Shown in pieces: positions 7,552 to 17,091 of a stretch of DNA of 64,000 bases (the first letter of the stretch is position 1; every line of letters starts with the position of its first letter). The translations under genes and the position numbers were made by a program. The notes under the pieces are model-generated. The model searched no databases, was not told the origin of the DNA, and saw only the letters and a program-made list of their open reading frames with translations. Origin of the DNA: an uncultured Kiloniellaceae bacterium (GTDB taxonomy: Bacteria > Pseudomonadota > Alphaproteobacteria > Kiloniellales > Kiloniellaceae); contig CANMQP010000010.1 in NCBI GenBank assembly GCA_947500035.1, forward strand, positions 372,001-436,000. Reading direction: 5' to 3'.

Positions 7552-7956
7552 ATGACTGAAGACGCGGCAAATCATCAGCGTCCGGACGGCGGGCGGCTGG
7601 AGCTCGCCATCACCTTTTTCTATTACCGCGATCTGTCGAAGGCCATGCGCTTCTACGAAGATGTCATGGGCTTCACGCTCGCCATCGACCAGGGTTGGTC
7701 GAAGATTTATCACATGACGGGGCAGGCCCACGTCGGCCTGGTCGATGAAAGCCGTGGCATGCACCGCTCCCACGACGTGAAGCCGGTGCAGCTCTGTATC
7801 CGCGTGCCGGACGTCGATGCCTGGCACGTCTATCTGGCCGGTCTCGGGATTGAAAGCCTGAGTAAGGTTTCCTCCAGCGAGCAATTGGGTATCCGGGCCT
7901 TCGTCCTGGAGGATCCCGAGGGCTATCAGATCGAAGTTCAATCCGCTCTCAAATGA
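7552..7956 (+). CDS. VOC (glyoxalase/dioxygenase fold) protein
   Basis: The 134-residue product is a single VOC module. It shows the paired beta-alpha-beta-beta-beta pattern: LAITFFYYRDLSKAMRFYED, then GWSKIYHM, and a second half PVQLCIRVPDVDAWHVYLAG ending in EDPEGYQIEVQ with the usual metal glutamate. The ATG at 7552 has GGGGGC about ten bases upstream; a GTG two codons earlier is possible. It is the first gene of the island under the GntR-type palindrome and is followed 41 bp later by a binding-protein gene. VOC enzymes include dioxygenases, lyases and isomerases; the reaction here is unknown. Confidence 0.8.
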   Translation: MTEDAANHQRPDGGRLELAITFFYYRDLSKAMRFYEDVMGFTLAIDQGWSKIYHMTGQAHVGLVDESRGMHRSHDVKPVQLCIRVPDVDAWHVYLAGLGIESLSKVSSSEQLGIRAFVLEDPEGYQIEVQSALK

Positions 7957-7997
7957 GCGCGCTCAAGAGAACCATCATTGAACGAGGGAGAACAAAA

Positions 7998-9566
7998 ATG
8001 AGTGTATCGTTGAAAGGCCGGTCGTATCGCCGGTTTCTTGCCACAGCCTGTACGGTCGCGGCACTTTTGCCCGGCGCGGCGCTGGCGGAAGGCAAGTCGG
8101 TCACGATCGGATTGACCGCTGACCCGAGCCACCTCTACCCGCTGGCGGGTGAGGAGCTCTCCTCCAACATCATGTACTATCACCTCTACGATCCCCTGGT
8201 GAAGCGCAACGCCGATCTTTCCTTCGGTCCCGGTCTCGCGGAAAGCTGGGAGGTTCTGGACGACACTACCTGGCGCTTCAAGCTGCGCGAGGGCGTGACC
8301 TTCCATAACGGCAATGCCCTGACTGCCGATGACGTGGTCTTTACGGTCGAACATGCGCGTAAGTCGATCCGGCCCGATCTGGTCGCGAACATTGCTGAAG
8401 TCACAGCCGTCGACGACCTGACTGTCGAAATCAAAACGCCGCAGCCTTACGCTGTGCTGGCGATGGATCTGGCCGAGCTTCTGATTCTGGACCGGGAATA
8501 CACCACCGCCACCGGTGACGAGCAGATGGATCTCAAACCGGTCGGTACCGGCCCCTACAAGCTGACCGAATGGATCAAGGAAGAGAAACTGGTTCTGGAA
8601 GCCTTTGACGACTACTGGGCCGGCAAAGCCGGAATCCAGACGGTGACCTTCCGTCCGGTGACCAATCCGGCGACGCGCACCGCGGCGCTGCTGACCGGTG
8701 AGGTGGATGTGATCCAGGATCTCGCCGTGCGCGACGTCGAGCGGGTGAAACGGGAAGGGGACTTCGAAGTCCTGACCCGGCCAAGCCTGCTGAATGTTGT
8801 GCTCGCAATGGATACCCGCGAGAAATCACCGACCATCTCCATGGCCAAGAACCCCATGACCGACGTGCGGGTGCGCGAGGCGATTGCCCGGGCCATCGAT
8901 GTGGATGCCATCAACAAGATCGTCATGAACGGTCTCGCTACACCCAGCACGCAGTATGTGCCGTCATCGCACCTGGGCTATGTGGAGGGGATGAATTTCC
9001 GCGAGATGTATCCTCATGACGTGGAAAAGGGCCTCGAGCTGATGAAGGAGGCTGGCTACGCCGACGGCTTCACCATGACGCTGGATGCCACCAACAACCG
9101 CTACGTCAACGATGCGCAAATCGCCCAGGCCCTGGCGTCCATGCTGGCCAAAGTCAATATCGACCTTCAGCTGAACATCATGCCCAAGTCCAATTTCTGG
9201 GGTTACATCCGCGTACCCACGGAAAAATCCAGCTTCATCATGAGCGGCTGGGATGTGCCTTCGGGCGACGCCGGGTCCATGTACGGCGCGCTCTTCTACA
9301 CCCGGGGTCAGAAAGAAGGCTACGGGCAGGTCAATCGTGGCAGCTACTCCAACCCCGAAGTCGACGCTCTGGTCGACAAGGCCGACAGCACTTCCAAGAT
9401 CGAGGAGCGGGATGCTTACCTTCAGGAAGCAACCAAAATCCTGATGCAGGATATCCCGATGATCCCGGTTCACTACGAGCAGGACATCTATGCCGTGCGC
9501 AAGGGCGTCACCCTGGAGCCGCGCGTGGACAAGTTCCTCTGGGCTTACGAAATGAACGTCGAATAA
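7998..9566 (+). CDS. family 5 periplasmic substrate-binding protein
   Basis: The 522-residue product has a signal peptide (about residues 1-30, cut at ALA-EGKSVTIG) and the full SBP family 5 fold: LTADPSHLYPLAGEE, the family signature WRFKLREGVTFHNG, and VGTGPYKLTEW. GAGGGAG precedes the ATG at 7998; the in-frame ATG at 7953 is less likely. Family 5 proteins bind peptides, nickel complexes, opines, sugars or small N-compounds and deliver them to Dpp/Opp-like permeases. The next four genes encode that machinery. A strong hairpin follows the stop. Confidence 0.9.
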   Translation: MSVSLKGRSYRRFLATACTVAALLPGAALAEGKSVTIGLTADPSHLYPLAGEELSSNIMYYHLYDPLVKRNADLSFGPGLAESWEVLDDTTWRFKLREGVTFHNGNALTADDVVFTVEHARKSIRPDLVANIAEVTAVDDLTVEIKTPQPYAVLAMDLAELLILDREYTTATGDEQMDLKPVGTGPYKLTEWIKEEKLVLEAFDDYWAGKAGIQTVTFRPVTNPATRTAALLTGEVDVIQDLAVRDVERVKREGDFEVLTRPSLLNVVLAMDTREKSPTISMAKNPMTDVRVREAIARAIDVDAINKIVMNGLATPSTQYVPSSHLGYVEGMNFREMYPHDVEKGLELMKEAGYADGFTMTLDATNNRYVNDAQIAQALASMLAKVNIDLQLNIMPKSNFWGYIRVPTEKSSFIMSGWDVPSGDAGSMYGALFYTRGQKEGYGQVNRGSYSNPEVDALVDKADSTSKIEERDAYLQEATKILMQDIPMIPVHYEQDIYAVRKGVTLEPRVDKFLWAYEMNVE

Positions 9567-9586
9567 TCACGTCATGACCGCAACTT

Positions 9587-9614
9587 GGCCCGGTGCTTTT
9601 TCGCGCGCCGGGCC
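9587..9614 (+). terminator. hairpin after binding-protein gene, inside the operon
   Basis: Ten-base arms GGCCCGGTGC and GCGCCGGGCC (one G-T pair) with an 8-base loop, then GATTTTCTCC. It lies 20 bp after the binding-protein stop and 43 bp before the permease start. It may be a partial terminator or a 3' stabiliser that raises binding-protein yield over permease, as known for malE-malF. Confidence 0.65.
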
Positions 9615-9656
9615 GATTTTCTCCTGTCCTCTGATCTATAGTATTGTGGCGCGCAG

Positions 9657-10622
9657 ATGCTCGGTTATCTGACCAAACGGCTGATCCAGATGACGATCGT
9701 GCTCTGGGTCGTCTCGGTCATCGTCTTCATGATGATGAGCTTCACCGGCGATCCGGTCTTCATGGTCGTGCCTATCGACGCCACCGACGCGGAGATTGCA
9801 CAGGCCCGCCGGATCCTCGGGCTCGACCAGTCACTCCTGGTTCAATACGTCAAGTTTCTCACCAGTATCTTCGAGGGCGACTTCGGACGCTCTTATGTCT
9901 TCCGTCAGCCCGCGCTCGAACTGATCCTCCAGCGCATGCCCGCCACCATTGAAATGGTGCTGGTTGCCATGGCGTTTGCCGTTATCGTTTCAATCCCGCT
10001 CGGTGTTTACGCTGGCGCACATCCCGACAGCCGGATCAGCAAGACGATCATGGCAGGTTCGCTCTTCGGAATATCCCTGCCCGGGTTCTGGGTCGGTATG
10101 ATGCTGATCTATCTGTTAGCCGTTCAGTGGGGCTGGTTTCCCTCTTCTGGGCGTGGCGACACGGTGGAGGTTTTCGGCCTGCGGCTGAGCCTCCTGACCA
10201 CCGATGGCTGGCATCACATTATCCTGCCTGCCTTCACGTTGTCTCTGGCCACCACGGCGATTATCCTGCGCATCACCCGCGCCGGGATGATGGAGGTAGG
10301 GCGGCAGGACTATATGAAATTCGCCCGCGCGAAAGGCGTCGCACCGCGTGACGTGCTCTTTCGCCATGGTCTGAAAAACTCCCTGATCCCCGTGGTGACG
10401 ATCTTCGGGTTACAGATCGGCGACCTGATTGCCTTCGCGACCATCACGGAGACGATTTTCTCCTGGCCAGGCATGGGCAAGCTGCTGATTGATTCGATCT
10501 ACCGTGCCGACCGGCCGGTGATCGTCGTCTATCTGATGCTGGTGGCCCTGATCTTCGTGGTCATCAACTTCCTGGTCGATCTGCTCTACACGCTGATCGA
10601 TCCCCGCATCACGTTGAAATGA
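9657..10622 (+). CDS. DppB-type ABC permease
   Basis: The 321-residue product has about six membrane helices and the typical N-terminus of OppB/DppB proteins (MLGYLTKRLIQMTIVLWVVS), a DQSLLVQYVKF segment and FEGDFGRSYVFRQPA. The EAA cytoplasmic loop that docks on the ATPase is near residues 210-235 (GRQDYMKFARAKGVAPRD). It ends with LVDLLYTLIDPRI, as is usual for the family. The stop overlaps the next permease start by 4 bp. Together the two permeases form the channel fed by the binding protein at 7998. Confidence 0.93.
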   Translation: MLGYLTKRLIQMTIVLWVVSVIVFMMMSFTGDPVFMVVPIDATDAEIAQARRILGLDQSLLVQYVKFLTSIFEGDFGRSYVFRQPALELILQRMPATIEMVLVAMAFAVIVSIPLGVYAGAHPDSRISKTIMAGSLFGISLPGFWVGMMLIYLLAVQWGWFPSSGRGDTVEVFGLRLSLLTTDGWHHIILPAFTLSLATTAIILRITRAGMMEVGRQDYMKFARAKGVAPRDVLFRHGLKNSLIPVVTIFGLQIGDLIAFATITETIFSWPGMGKLLIDSIYRADRPVIVVYLMLVALIFVVINFLVDLLYTLIDPRITLK

Positions 10623-11503
10623 GGAACGTCATGCAGGGCTTTTTGAAATCCGAATTCTTTTTCAATTACCGGCGCAGCGCCTCGGCGATTATCGGCAGCG
10701 CGCTGATGCTGGTGTTTGCGGTCTATGTCGCTTTTGGGCCCTGGCTGGTGGCGCAGAATCCGCACGATATCGCTTCGCTTGAACTGCTGGATTCCTTCAA
10801 GCCGCCGGCCTGGCTGGAGGGGGGAGACCCGCGATACCTGCTCGGCACGGACGGGCAGGGCCGGGATATGCTGGCAAGCATCGTTTACGGCGCGCGCATC
10901 TCAGTGATGATCGGTGTCACAGCCATGCTCTGTTCCTGCCTGATCGGCACGTTGCTTGGTTTGCTTGCCGGTTTCTATCGTGGGGTCATAGATTCCTTCA
11001 TCATGCGGGTTGCCGATATCCAGTTGTCTTTCCCCTCGATCCTGATTGCCCTCTTTCTGATGTCGGCGGTGGGAACCGGAATTGACAAGGTGCTGATTGC
11101 ACTGACGGCGGTGGGCTGGGTGGTTTATGCCCGGACGGTGCGCGGCTCGACCTTGAGCGAGATCGAGAAGGAATATGTCCAGGCGGCGAGGGTCGCGGGG
11201 CTGCCTGACCGCAAGATCATCCTGAAGCATGTGCTGCCCAACGTTCTGACGCCCTTGATTGTCATCGCCACCATCCAGGTCGGCACCTTCGTTCTGATCG
11301 AGGCCTCGCTGAGCTTCCTGGGCGTTGGCGTACCCATCACCCAGCCTTCGCTGGGCCTGCTGGTGAAGAACGGCTTTGACGTGCTCTTCAGCGGTCTCTG
11401 GTGGACCTCGGCCTTTCCCGGACTGGCGATCATGATGCTGGTTTTCGGGATCAATCTCTTCGGCGATTTCCTGCGCGACGAACTGAATCCGAGGTTGAAA
11501 TGA
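10619..11503 (+). CDS. DppC-type ABC permease
   Basis: The 294-residue product is the partner permease of the DppB-type protein. It shows the OppC/DppC pattern: a first helix around residues 20-42, HDIASLELLDSFKPP, LLGTDGQGRDMLASIVYGAR, and the EAA loop EKEYVQAARVAGLPDRKI. The ATG at 10619 overlaps the preceding stop; a second ATG at 10631 has a better spaced GAGG and is a real alternative (290 residues). It lies between permease and ATPase genes with overlapping ends, so the operon is translationally coupled. Confidence 0.93.
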   Translation: MRNVMQGFLKSEFFFNYRRSASAIIGSALMLVFAVYVAFGPWLVAQNPHDIASLELLDSFKPPAWLEGGDPRYLLGTDGQGRDMLASIVYGARISVMIGVTAMLCSCLIGTLLGLLAGFYRGVIDSFIMRVADIQLSFPSILIALFLMSAVGTGIDKVLIALTAVGWVVYARTVRGSTLSEIEKEYVQAARVAGLPDRKIILKHVLPNVLTPLIVIATIQVGTFVLIEASLSFLGVGVPITQPSLGLLVKNGFDVLFSGLWWTSAFPGLAIMMLVFGINLFGDFLRDELNPRLK

Positions 11504-12492
11504 GCGCCGGGAAGCAAAGCCTGCTGGAGGTCCGCGATCTCAAGACGCGTTTCTATACCTTCGCCGGAGTGGTCAATGCGGTCGACGGTGTGAGCTTTAC
11601 CGTGGGCCGGGGCGAGATCCTGGGTCTGGTCGGCGAGAGCGGCGGCGGTAAATCGGTGATCGGCTTTTCGATCCTCGGGCTGATTGACCCACCCGGAAAG
11701 GTGGACGACGGCGAGATCCTCTTCGACGGCACGGACCTGCGCCGGAAGTCCGAAAAGGAGCTGCAGAAAATCCGGGGCAAGGACATCGCCATGGTGTTTC
11801 AGGACCCCATGACCTCTCTCAATCCTCTGCAGACCGTTGGCGAGCAGATCGACGAGATGCTGAGGCTGCACAGCGACCTCGATGCCAGGGCGCGCCGGGC
11901 GCGCTGCATCGAAATGCTGACCGACGTGGGGATTTCGGAAGCCGATAAACGCCTGAACAACTATCCGCACCAGTTCTCGGGTGGTATGCGTCAGCGCGTT
12001 GTCATCGCCATCGCCATGATTGCCGGGCCCCTGTTGATCATTGCCGACGAACCCACCACGGCGCTCGACGTGACGATTCAGTCGCAGATCCTCAAACTGA
12101 TGCGCCGGCAGGTACGCGAGCGCGATGCCTCCATGATTTTGATCACGCACGATCTGGCCGTGGTCTCGCAGATGGCAGACGAGATCGTCGTGCTTTACTG
12201 CGGCAAAATAGTCGAAAAAGGACCAAAGCAGGACCTGATCAGCAAACCGGCCCACCCCTATACCCAGGGTCTCCTGGGCTCAATCCCGAAACTGCATGGC
12301 CGTCAGGAGCGCCTGACCCAGATCCCCGGCACGGTGCCCGATGTGCGCAACCTGCCGAAGGGCTGTAATTTCCGGGAGCGTTGTCCTTTTGCACAGGCCC
12401 GCTGTGCGGAGGAGGAACCGGAGCAGATAAGCCTCGGCGCAGATCGTTCCGTTGCCTGTCATTTTCCGCTGGAACAGGAGCTTGAGCCATGA
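11500..12492 (+). CDS. DppD-type ABC ATPase
   Basis: The 330-residue product is a cytoplasmic nucleotide-binding subunit. Visible motifs are Walker A GESGGGKS near residue 46, the Q-loop [11 protein letters not shown], the signature FSGGMRQR, and Walker [14 protein letters not shown]. The C-terminal oligopeptide-transporter domain has the cysteine cluster [15 protein letters not shown] found in Dpp/Opp ATPases. GAGG lies just before the ATG, which overlaps the permease stop by 4 bp. It powers the importer together with the next gene. Confidence 0.94.
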   Translation: MSAGKQSLLEVRDLKTRFYTFAGVVNAVDGVSFTVGRGEILGLVGESGGGKSVIGFSILGLIDPPGKVDDGEILFDGTDLRRKSEKELQKIRGKDIAMVFQDPMTSLNPLQTVGEQIDEMLRLHSDLDARARRARCIEMLTDVGISEADKRLNNYPHQFSGGMRQRVVIAIAMIAGPLLIIADEPTTALDVTIQSQILKLMRRQVRERDASMILITHDLAVVSQMADEIVVLYCGKIVEKGPKQDLISKPAHPYTQGLLGSIPKLHGRQERLTQIPGTVPDVRNLPKGCNFRERCPFAQARCAEEEPEQISLGADRSVACHFPLEQELEP

Positions 12493-13496
12493 CCGCGTTT
12501 CTGGAGGTCGAAAACCTGGAGCAGCGCTTCGACGTCAGCGGTGGCCCGCTCGACCGCCTGCGCTTTGAGAACGGTATGCCGACCATGGCGCGGCGCATCG
12601 TTCACGCGGTCAATGGGGTCAGCTTTTCCATTCAGCGCGGCGAGGTGCTTGGACTGGTCGGCGAGAGCGGCTGTGGAAAGTCCACCGTGGCTAAAACCAT
12701 CGCGCGCATCTACCAACCGACCGGGGGCGCAATCCGGATCGAGGGTGAAGACGTCGCGCAATACGATTACCGCAAGATGCTGCCGGTGCGGCGCAAGGTC
12801 CAGATGATCTTCCAGGATCCCTTTGCCTCTCTCAATCCGCGCCAGCGGGTCAGGGATATCGTCATGGAGCCCATGATCCAGCACGCGGCGCCGGGCGATA
12901 AGACCATCGAGAAACGGGCCATGGAACTGCTTGCCCGGGTCGGGCTGCGTCCGGAGCACGCCGACCGCTATCCGCACCAGTTCTCCGGCGGTCAAAGGCA
13001 ACGCATCGGGATTGCGCGCGCCTTGTCCGTCGGACCTCAACTGGTGATCGCCGACGAGCCGGTCTCCGCCCTGGACGTCTCGATCCAGGCGCAGATCCTG
13101 AACCTGATGATGGATCTGCGTGACGCGTTCGGTCTCTCCTATCTCTTCATCACCCACGACCTCTCGGTCGTGCGTCATATCAGCGACCGCATCGGTGTGA
13201 TGTACCTCGGCTTCATGGTCGAGACCGCGCCGCGCGATAAGCTTTTCGAGGAGCCACTGCACCCCTACACCCGTGCTTTGCTGTCCGCTGCGCCGGCCAT
13301 CGATCCGGATCCGGAAGCCGAAGAAGAGATCGAACTGACCGGCGAAGTTCCCAACGCCTTCGACCTGCCGAGCGGCTGTTGCTTCCGCACCCGCTGCCCC
13401 TTTGCCTTTGAGCGCTGCAGCCGTGAACGCCCTGTATTGAGAGAGGCAGCTTCGGGCCATCAGGTCGCCTGTCACCTGCTGGAGGAAGAGTCCTGA
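12489..13496 (+). CDS. DppF-type ABC ATPase
   Basis: The 335-residue product is the second nucleotide-binding subunit. It has Walker A GESGCGKST near residue 60, the Q-loop IFQDPFASLNP, the signature FSGGQRQRIGIA and Walker B LVIADEPVSALD. The C-terminal cysteine motif is GCCFRTRCPFAFERC. A short insertion (GGPLDRLRFENGMPTMARRI) before the first strand is typical of DppF-like subunits that act next to a DppD-like partner. The start overlaps dppD-like by 4 bp and the stop shares one base with the next gene. Confidence 0.94.
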   Translation: MTAFLEVENLEQRFDVSGGPLDRLRFENGMPTMARRIVHAVNGVSFSIQRGEVLGLVGESGCGKSTVAKTIARIYQPTGGAIRIEGEDVAQYDYRKMLPVRRKVQMIFQDPFASLNPRQRVRDIVMEPMIQHAAPGDKTIEKRAMELLARVGLRPEHADRYPHQFSGGQRQRIGIARALSVGPQLVIADEPVSALDVSIQAQILNLMMDLRDAFGLSYLFITHDLSVVRHISDRIGVMYLGFMVETAPRDKLFEEPLHPYTRALLSAAPAIDPDPEAEEEIELTGEVPNAFDLPSGCCFRTRCPFAFERCSRERPVLREAASGHQVACHLLEEES

Positions 13497-14929
13497 TGCG
13501 CTATACGAGAATTGTACAGGCGCGTCTGCAGATGGATGATCCGCACAACTGCACAGATGTGAACGACACCCTGACGGTATTGGAAGCTCTCTACGACGCG
13601 CTGGTGCGCCGAGGCGAAACGGCGGGTTTCGCGCCCGCACTTGCCAGATCCTGGGAGGTATCGGAAGACTGCCGGGAGTGGCTCTTCCATCTGCGCGACG
13701 ACGTGCAGTTTCATGACGGCACGGCGCTCGATGCGGAGGCGGTCATTGCGTCCTTGAAGCGCATGGCGCGGCCCGATATGGGCGTGACTCTCGGCGCGCC
13801 CGGTGTCTACTCGCAGTATCTGACCGCTGCCCAGTTCGAAGCAGCGACGCCGATCAGCGTCCGCATCCGGCTGGCCGAACCCATGGCCGATCTGCTCGAT
13901 CTGCTGGTCTACGGTTACATCGTCGCGCCTTCGGTTCTGGATGGCCCCATGGCCCGGCCTTGCGGAACCGGCCCCTACATTTTTGAGTCTGCGGGTGAGG
14001 ACTCTGTCTGGGCGCGGGCCAATCCCGGTCACTTCGGCGGCCCGCCGCGGCATGAGGGTATCGAGTGGCGCAAGCTTGCCGATGCGGCGGATCGCCTCGC
14101 GATCCTGGAGCGGGGCGAGGCCGAAGTCGCCAACGCCCTGGCCTTTGATGCCAAGCCGGAAGGAGCGACAGCGCAGACCTATCTCTCGCCAACCACCATC
14201 ATCTATCTTTTCAATTCGGCTAAAGGCCCGCTGCGGGACGGGCGTATCCGCCGGGCGCTGAACCTGGCGCTGGACCGTGAAGCCCTGGTGGCCGATGTGC
14301 TGGGCGGTGCCGGTGCACCGCTGCAGGGATTTCTCAGTCCCGCCCACAAGGGCTACCTGCCCGAAGAACAAAAAGCGCCGCGCCCGGATGAAGCACGGAA
14401 ACTTCTGCGGGAAGCGGGTGTGGAAGAGGGTTTGACCTTAAATGTTGATTGTCCGACCAGCCTACCCAACGAGGCCCAGGCACTCACTTCGGCCGTGGCG
14501 GCGCAGCTCACAGCGTTTGGCGTGACCCTGAACGTCCGCGTTCACGAAAACCGCGAAGCCTATGCCCATCGGGTCCGTCGCAGCGAGATTGCCGATATGT
14601 GCGTCTTCGATTCCAGCCCCTTGAGTACGTTCCGGGTGCTCTGTGAAAAGATCGATTCCCGGGTGCAGGGCTCCTGGTGGCTGGGCTATGCCAATCCTGA
14701 GGTTGAGGCACTGATCAATAAGGCGCGGGTCACCGGCGATGACATGGCGCGCGAAAAGATCTTCCAGGACTGCCATCGTCTCTTGCGGGACGATCCTCCG
14801 TGGCTTTTCGTCTACAATCATCTGCGCAGGGTCGCGCTCCGAGGGTCACATCCGGATTGGCGGATGCGCCGGGACGGTGTGTTGGACGTGCGATCCTTAC
14901 CTCACTTTGGAGGAAGCGCAGATGGCTGA
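13496..14929 (+). CDS. family 5 binding-protein homologue without signal peptide
   Basis: The 477-residue product has the SBP family 5 fold from its first residues (MRYTRIVQARLQMDDPHNCT) through WEVSEDCREWLFHLRDDVQF, PCGTGPYIF and LREAGVEEGL, but no signal sequence. The ATG shares its A with the TGA of the ATPase gene, so translation is coupled and the start is firm. All preceding genes of the operon are intact, so this is not a fused or truncated copy. It would stay in the cytoplasm unless exported with a partner. SgrR-type proteins show that cytoplasmic family 5 domains can sense solutes, but no DNA-binding domain is present here. The role is unknown. Confidence 0.85.
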   Translation: MRYTRIVQARLQMDDPHNCTDVNDTLTVLEALYDALVRRGETAGFAPALARSWEVSEDCREWLFHLRDDVQFHDGTALDAEAVIASLKRMARPDMGVTLGAPGVYSQYLTAAQFEAATPISVRIRLAEPMADLLDLLVYGYIVAPSVLDGPMARPCGTGPYIFESAGEDSVWARANPGHFGGPPRHEGIEWRKLADAADRLAILERGEAEVANALAFDAKPEGATAQTYLSPTTIIYLFNSAKGPLRDGRIRRALNLALDREALVADVLGGAGAPLQGFLSPAHKGYLPEEQKAPRPDEARKLLREAGVEEGLTLNVDCPTSLPNEAQALTSAVAAQLTAFGVTLNVRVHENREAYAHRVRRSEIADMCVFDSSPLSTFRVLCEKIDSRVQGSWWLGYANPEVEALINKARVTGDDMAREKIFQDCHRLLRDDPPWLFVYNHLRRVALRGSHPDWRMRRDGVLDVRSLPHFGGSADG

Positions 14930-16373
14930 CCTGATCGTTCACGGCGGTGTCGTGATCCCCATGGATCCGGCCCGCAGGATCATAGACGACGGAGCGGTGG
15001 TGATCACCGGTGACCGCGTGGCCGCCGTCGGGTCGACAGAAGAAATTCTTGCAACGCACGACGCGCCACGGAAAATCGACGCGGCGCGCAAGCTCGTCTT
15101 GCCCGGGTTGATAGATGTTCACGCCCATGCCGGTCATGGACTGATCAAGTCCATGGGCGCAAACACGCCCGGTGCCTGGGAAGCGCTCTGCGGACGGGTC
15201 TATACAACGGGCTCGACACCCGCGTTCTGGCGTGCGGAAGCCGAACTGGCGGCGCTGGAGCGGCTGCGCTTCGGGGTGACCTGTGGTGTTTCGCTGCTGG
15301 GTGGCGGCGACACCGTCATGCGCTCCGATGATCCGGTTCACGCGGCGGCCCATTGCGAGGGTGTGCTCTCCGTTGGTGTCCGGAGCGTCCTGGCCATCGG
15401 TCCGACGCGTCCGCCCCATCCACGAACCTATGCGGACTGGGAGGGTGAAACCCGCCACGACAAACAGATCGACTTCGAAACGCAGCTCGCCACGTCCGCG
15501 CAGGTGGTCGCGGACTGGCATCAGACACACAGCGGGCGGATCTCCGTCGCGTTGCTGACCCCGGTGTTGCGCAACGAACACCTCGCGGAACTTGGCCCGG
15601 CGCTGATGGAAGAAGCCATGGCGCAGACCCGCCGGGTCCGGCAGCTCTCGCGCGATAGCGGCACGATCTTTACCCAGGACGGCCACTGGCGGGGTTCGAT
15701 CGAACGCGCGCAGCAGATGGGCATTCTTGGCCCCGATGCGCTGCTGAGTCACTGCATTGATATCAGCGAGGCGGAGATCGCGCTCTGTGCGGAGACAGAC
15801 ACTAAAATCGCCCATAACCCCAGCGCTATCGCCTCGGTCATGGGCCGTTGCCCCGCGACCGAATTGATGGAGGCCGGGGTGACCGTCGCGCTGGGATCGG
15901 ACGCCACGGCGCCGGATCGCTCGTCGGATATGTTCCGCCACATGCAACAATGCATGCATTATCACCGCACGCACTTCCGCGACCCGGATGTTTTGCCGCC
16001 GGGGCAGGTGCTGGCCATGGCGACCATCGATGCCGCCCGTGCGCTGGGCATGGAGCAGGAGATCGGTTCTTTGGAACCCGGCAAGAAGGCGGATCTTCTG
16101 CTGCTCGATCTGGCCCGTCCGCATCTTTACCCGCTGAACATGCCAGCCTATCGTGCGGTCTGCTTCGCGAACGGCAATGACGTTCATACGGTGATCGTCA
16201 ATGGTGAAGTGGTTCTGGAAAACCGGCGGGCCGTGAAGGTCGATGAAACCGCCGTTCTGGAGGCTGCGCAGCTGGAGTGCGAGCGGATGATCGCGCGCAA
16301 CGATGCAGCGGATCTGCTGGGCATGCCGGAAGATTTTTTCGGCCCGGCGCGGCACGGACAGATGCAGGGGTAG
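14922..16373 (+). CDS. metal-dependent amidohydrolase (AtzA/TrzN/SAH-deaminase type)
   Basis: The 483-residue product belongs to the subtype of amidohydrolases that includes atrazine chlorohydrolase and S-adenosylhomocysteine or guanine deaminases. It has the metal motif VHAHAGH at residues 66-72, a third histidine in TQDGHWRGS, LLSHCIDIS, and LGSDATAPDRSSD with the catalytic aspartate. The C-terminal beta part (LEPGKKADLLLLD) is typical. GGAGGAAG precedes the ATG, which overlaps the previous stop by 8 bp. Enzymes of this type hydrolyse C-N or C-Cl bonds on N-heterocycles. Its operon partners suggest it acts on the imported compound. Confidence 0.88.
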   Translation: MADLIVHGGVVIPMDPARRIIDDGAVVITGDRVAAVGSTEEILATHDAPRKIDAARKLVLPGLIDVHAHAGHGLIKSMGANTPGAWEALCGRVYTTGSTPAFWRAEAELAALERLRFGVTCGVSLLGGGDTVMRSDDPVHAAAHCEGVLSVGVRSVLAIGPTRPPHPRTYADWEGETRHDKQIDFETQLATSAQVVADWHQTHSGRISVALLTPVLRNEHLAELGPALMEEAMAQTRRVRQLSRDSGTIFTQDGHWRGSIERAQQMGILGPDALLSHCIDISEAEIALCAETDTKIAHNPSAIASVMGRCPATELMEAGVTVALGSDATAPDRSSDMFRHMQQCMHYHRTHFRDPDVLPPGQVLAMATIDAARALGMEQEIGSLEPGKKADLLLLDLARPHLYPLNMPAYRAVCFANGNDVHTVIVNGEVVLENRRAVKVDETAVLEAAQLECERMIARNDAADLLGMPEDFFGPARHGQMQG

Positions 16374-16383
16374 GGGATAGGGA

Positions 16384-17091
16384 ATGAGTAACGGAACTTC
16401 GGGACAGACACTCTTTGTGATCAATCCCAACTCCTCGACTAAAGTCACCGAGGGGATCGACGCGGCGATGGAGCCTCTGCGTCAAACCACATCACTGGCC
16501 ATCGCCTGCCGCACGCTCGCGGAGGGACCGCCGGGGATCGAAAGCCAGCGGGACGCGGACGGTGTCATCGCGCCCTTGTTGGCGCACTGTCTTGCTCTGG
16601 AAGACAGCGCCGCGGGTTACGTGGTCGCCTGTTTCGGCGATCCCGGCCTGCATGCGCTGCGCGACGCCACCCGCAAGCCAGTTCTGGGCATCGCCGAGTC
16701 TGCGGTCCTGACCGCCATGAGCCTGGGACAGCGCTTCGGCGTGATCTCGATCCTGGCCCCGTCGGTTCCGCGCCATATGCGTACTTTCGGTGCCATGGGG
16801 GTGATGAACCGCCTGGCGGGGGACCTGCCGCTCGGGCTTGGCGTGGCCGCGCTTTCCGATGCGACACGCACGCTCACCCGCATGATCGACGTCGGCCGGA
16901 CGCTGCGGGACAACCACGGCGCGGATGTCCTGATTATGGGCTGTGCAGGCATGGCCGGTTATAGGGACATATTAGAAAAGGAAACCGGCCTGCCGGTGGT
17001 CGAACCCTCTCAGGCCGCGGCCGCTATGGCGCTGGGCCAGATTGCATTGGGTTGGTCTCACCGTTCCGGACAAGATGAGGAAGCAAGGTAA
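16384..17091 (+). CDS. Asp/Glu/hydantoin racemase family protein
   Basis: The 235-residue product has the two cysteines that define the family: C83 in VACFGDPGL and C187 in IMGCAGMAG. It opens with FVINPNSSTKVTEGID, the usual start of hydantoin racemases. These enzymes invert a C-alpha centre by two-base catalysis without a cofactor; some relatives are decarboxylases or maleate isomerases. The stop and the next start share one base. With a hydantoinase two genes downstream, racemisation of a hydantoin or a related cyclic ureide is the most likely job. Confidence 0.88.
   Translation: MSNGTSGQTLFVINPNSSTKVTEGIDAAMEPLRQTTSLAIACRTLAEGPPGIESQRDADGVIAPLLAHCLALEDSAAGYVVACFGDPGLHALRDATRKPVLGIAESAVLTAMSLGQRFGVISILAPSVPRHMRTFGAMGVMNRLAGDLPLGLGVAALSDATRTLTRMIDVGRTLRDNHGADVLIMGCAGMAGYRDILEKETGLPVVEPSQAAAAMALGQIALGWSHRSGQDEEAR

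Noticed and set aside
14730-16448. 572-codon minus-strand frame opposite the amidohydrolase
   Set aside because: Composition is of shadow type and it conflicts with a gene whose metal motif and operon overlap are clear.
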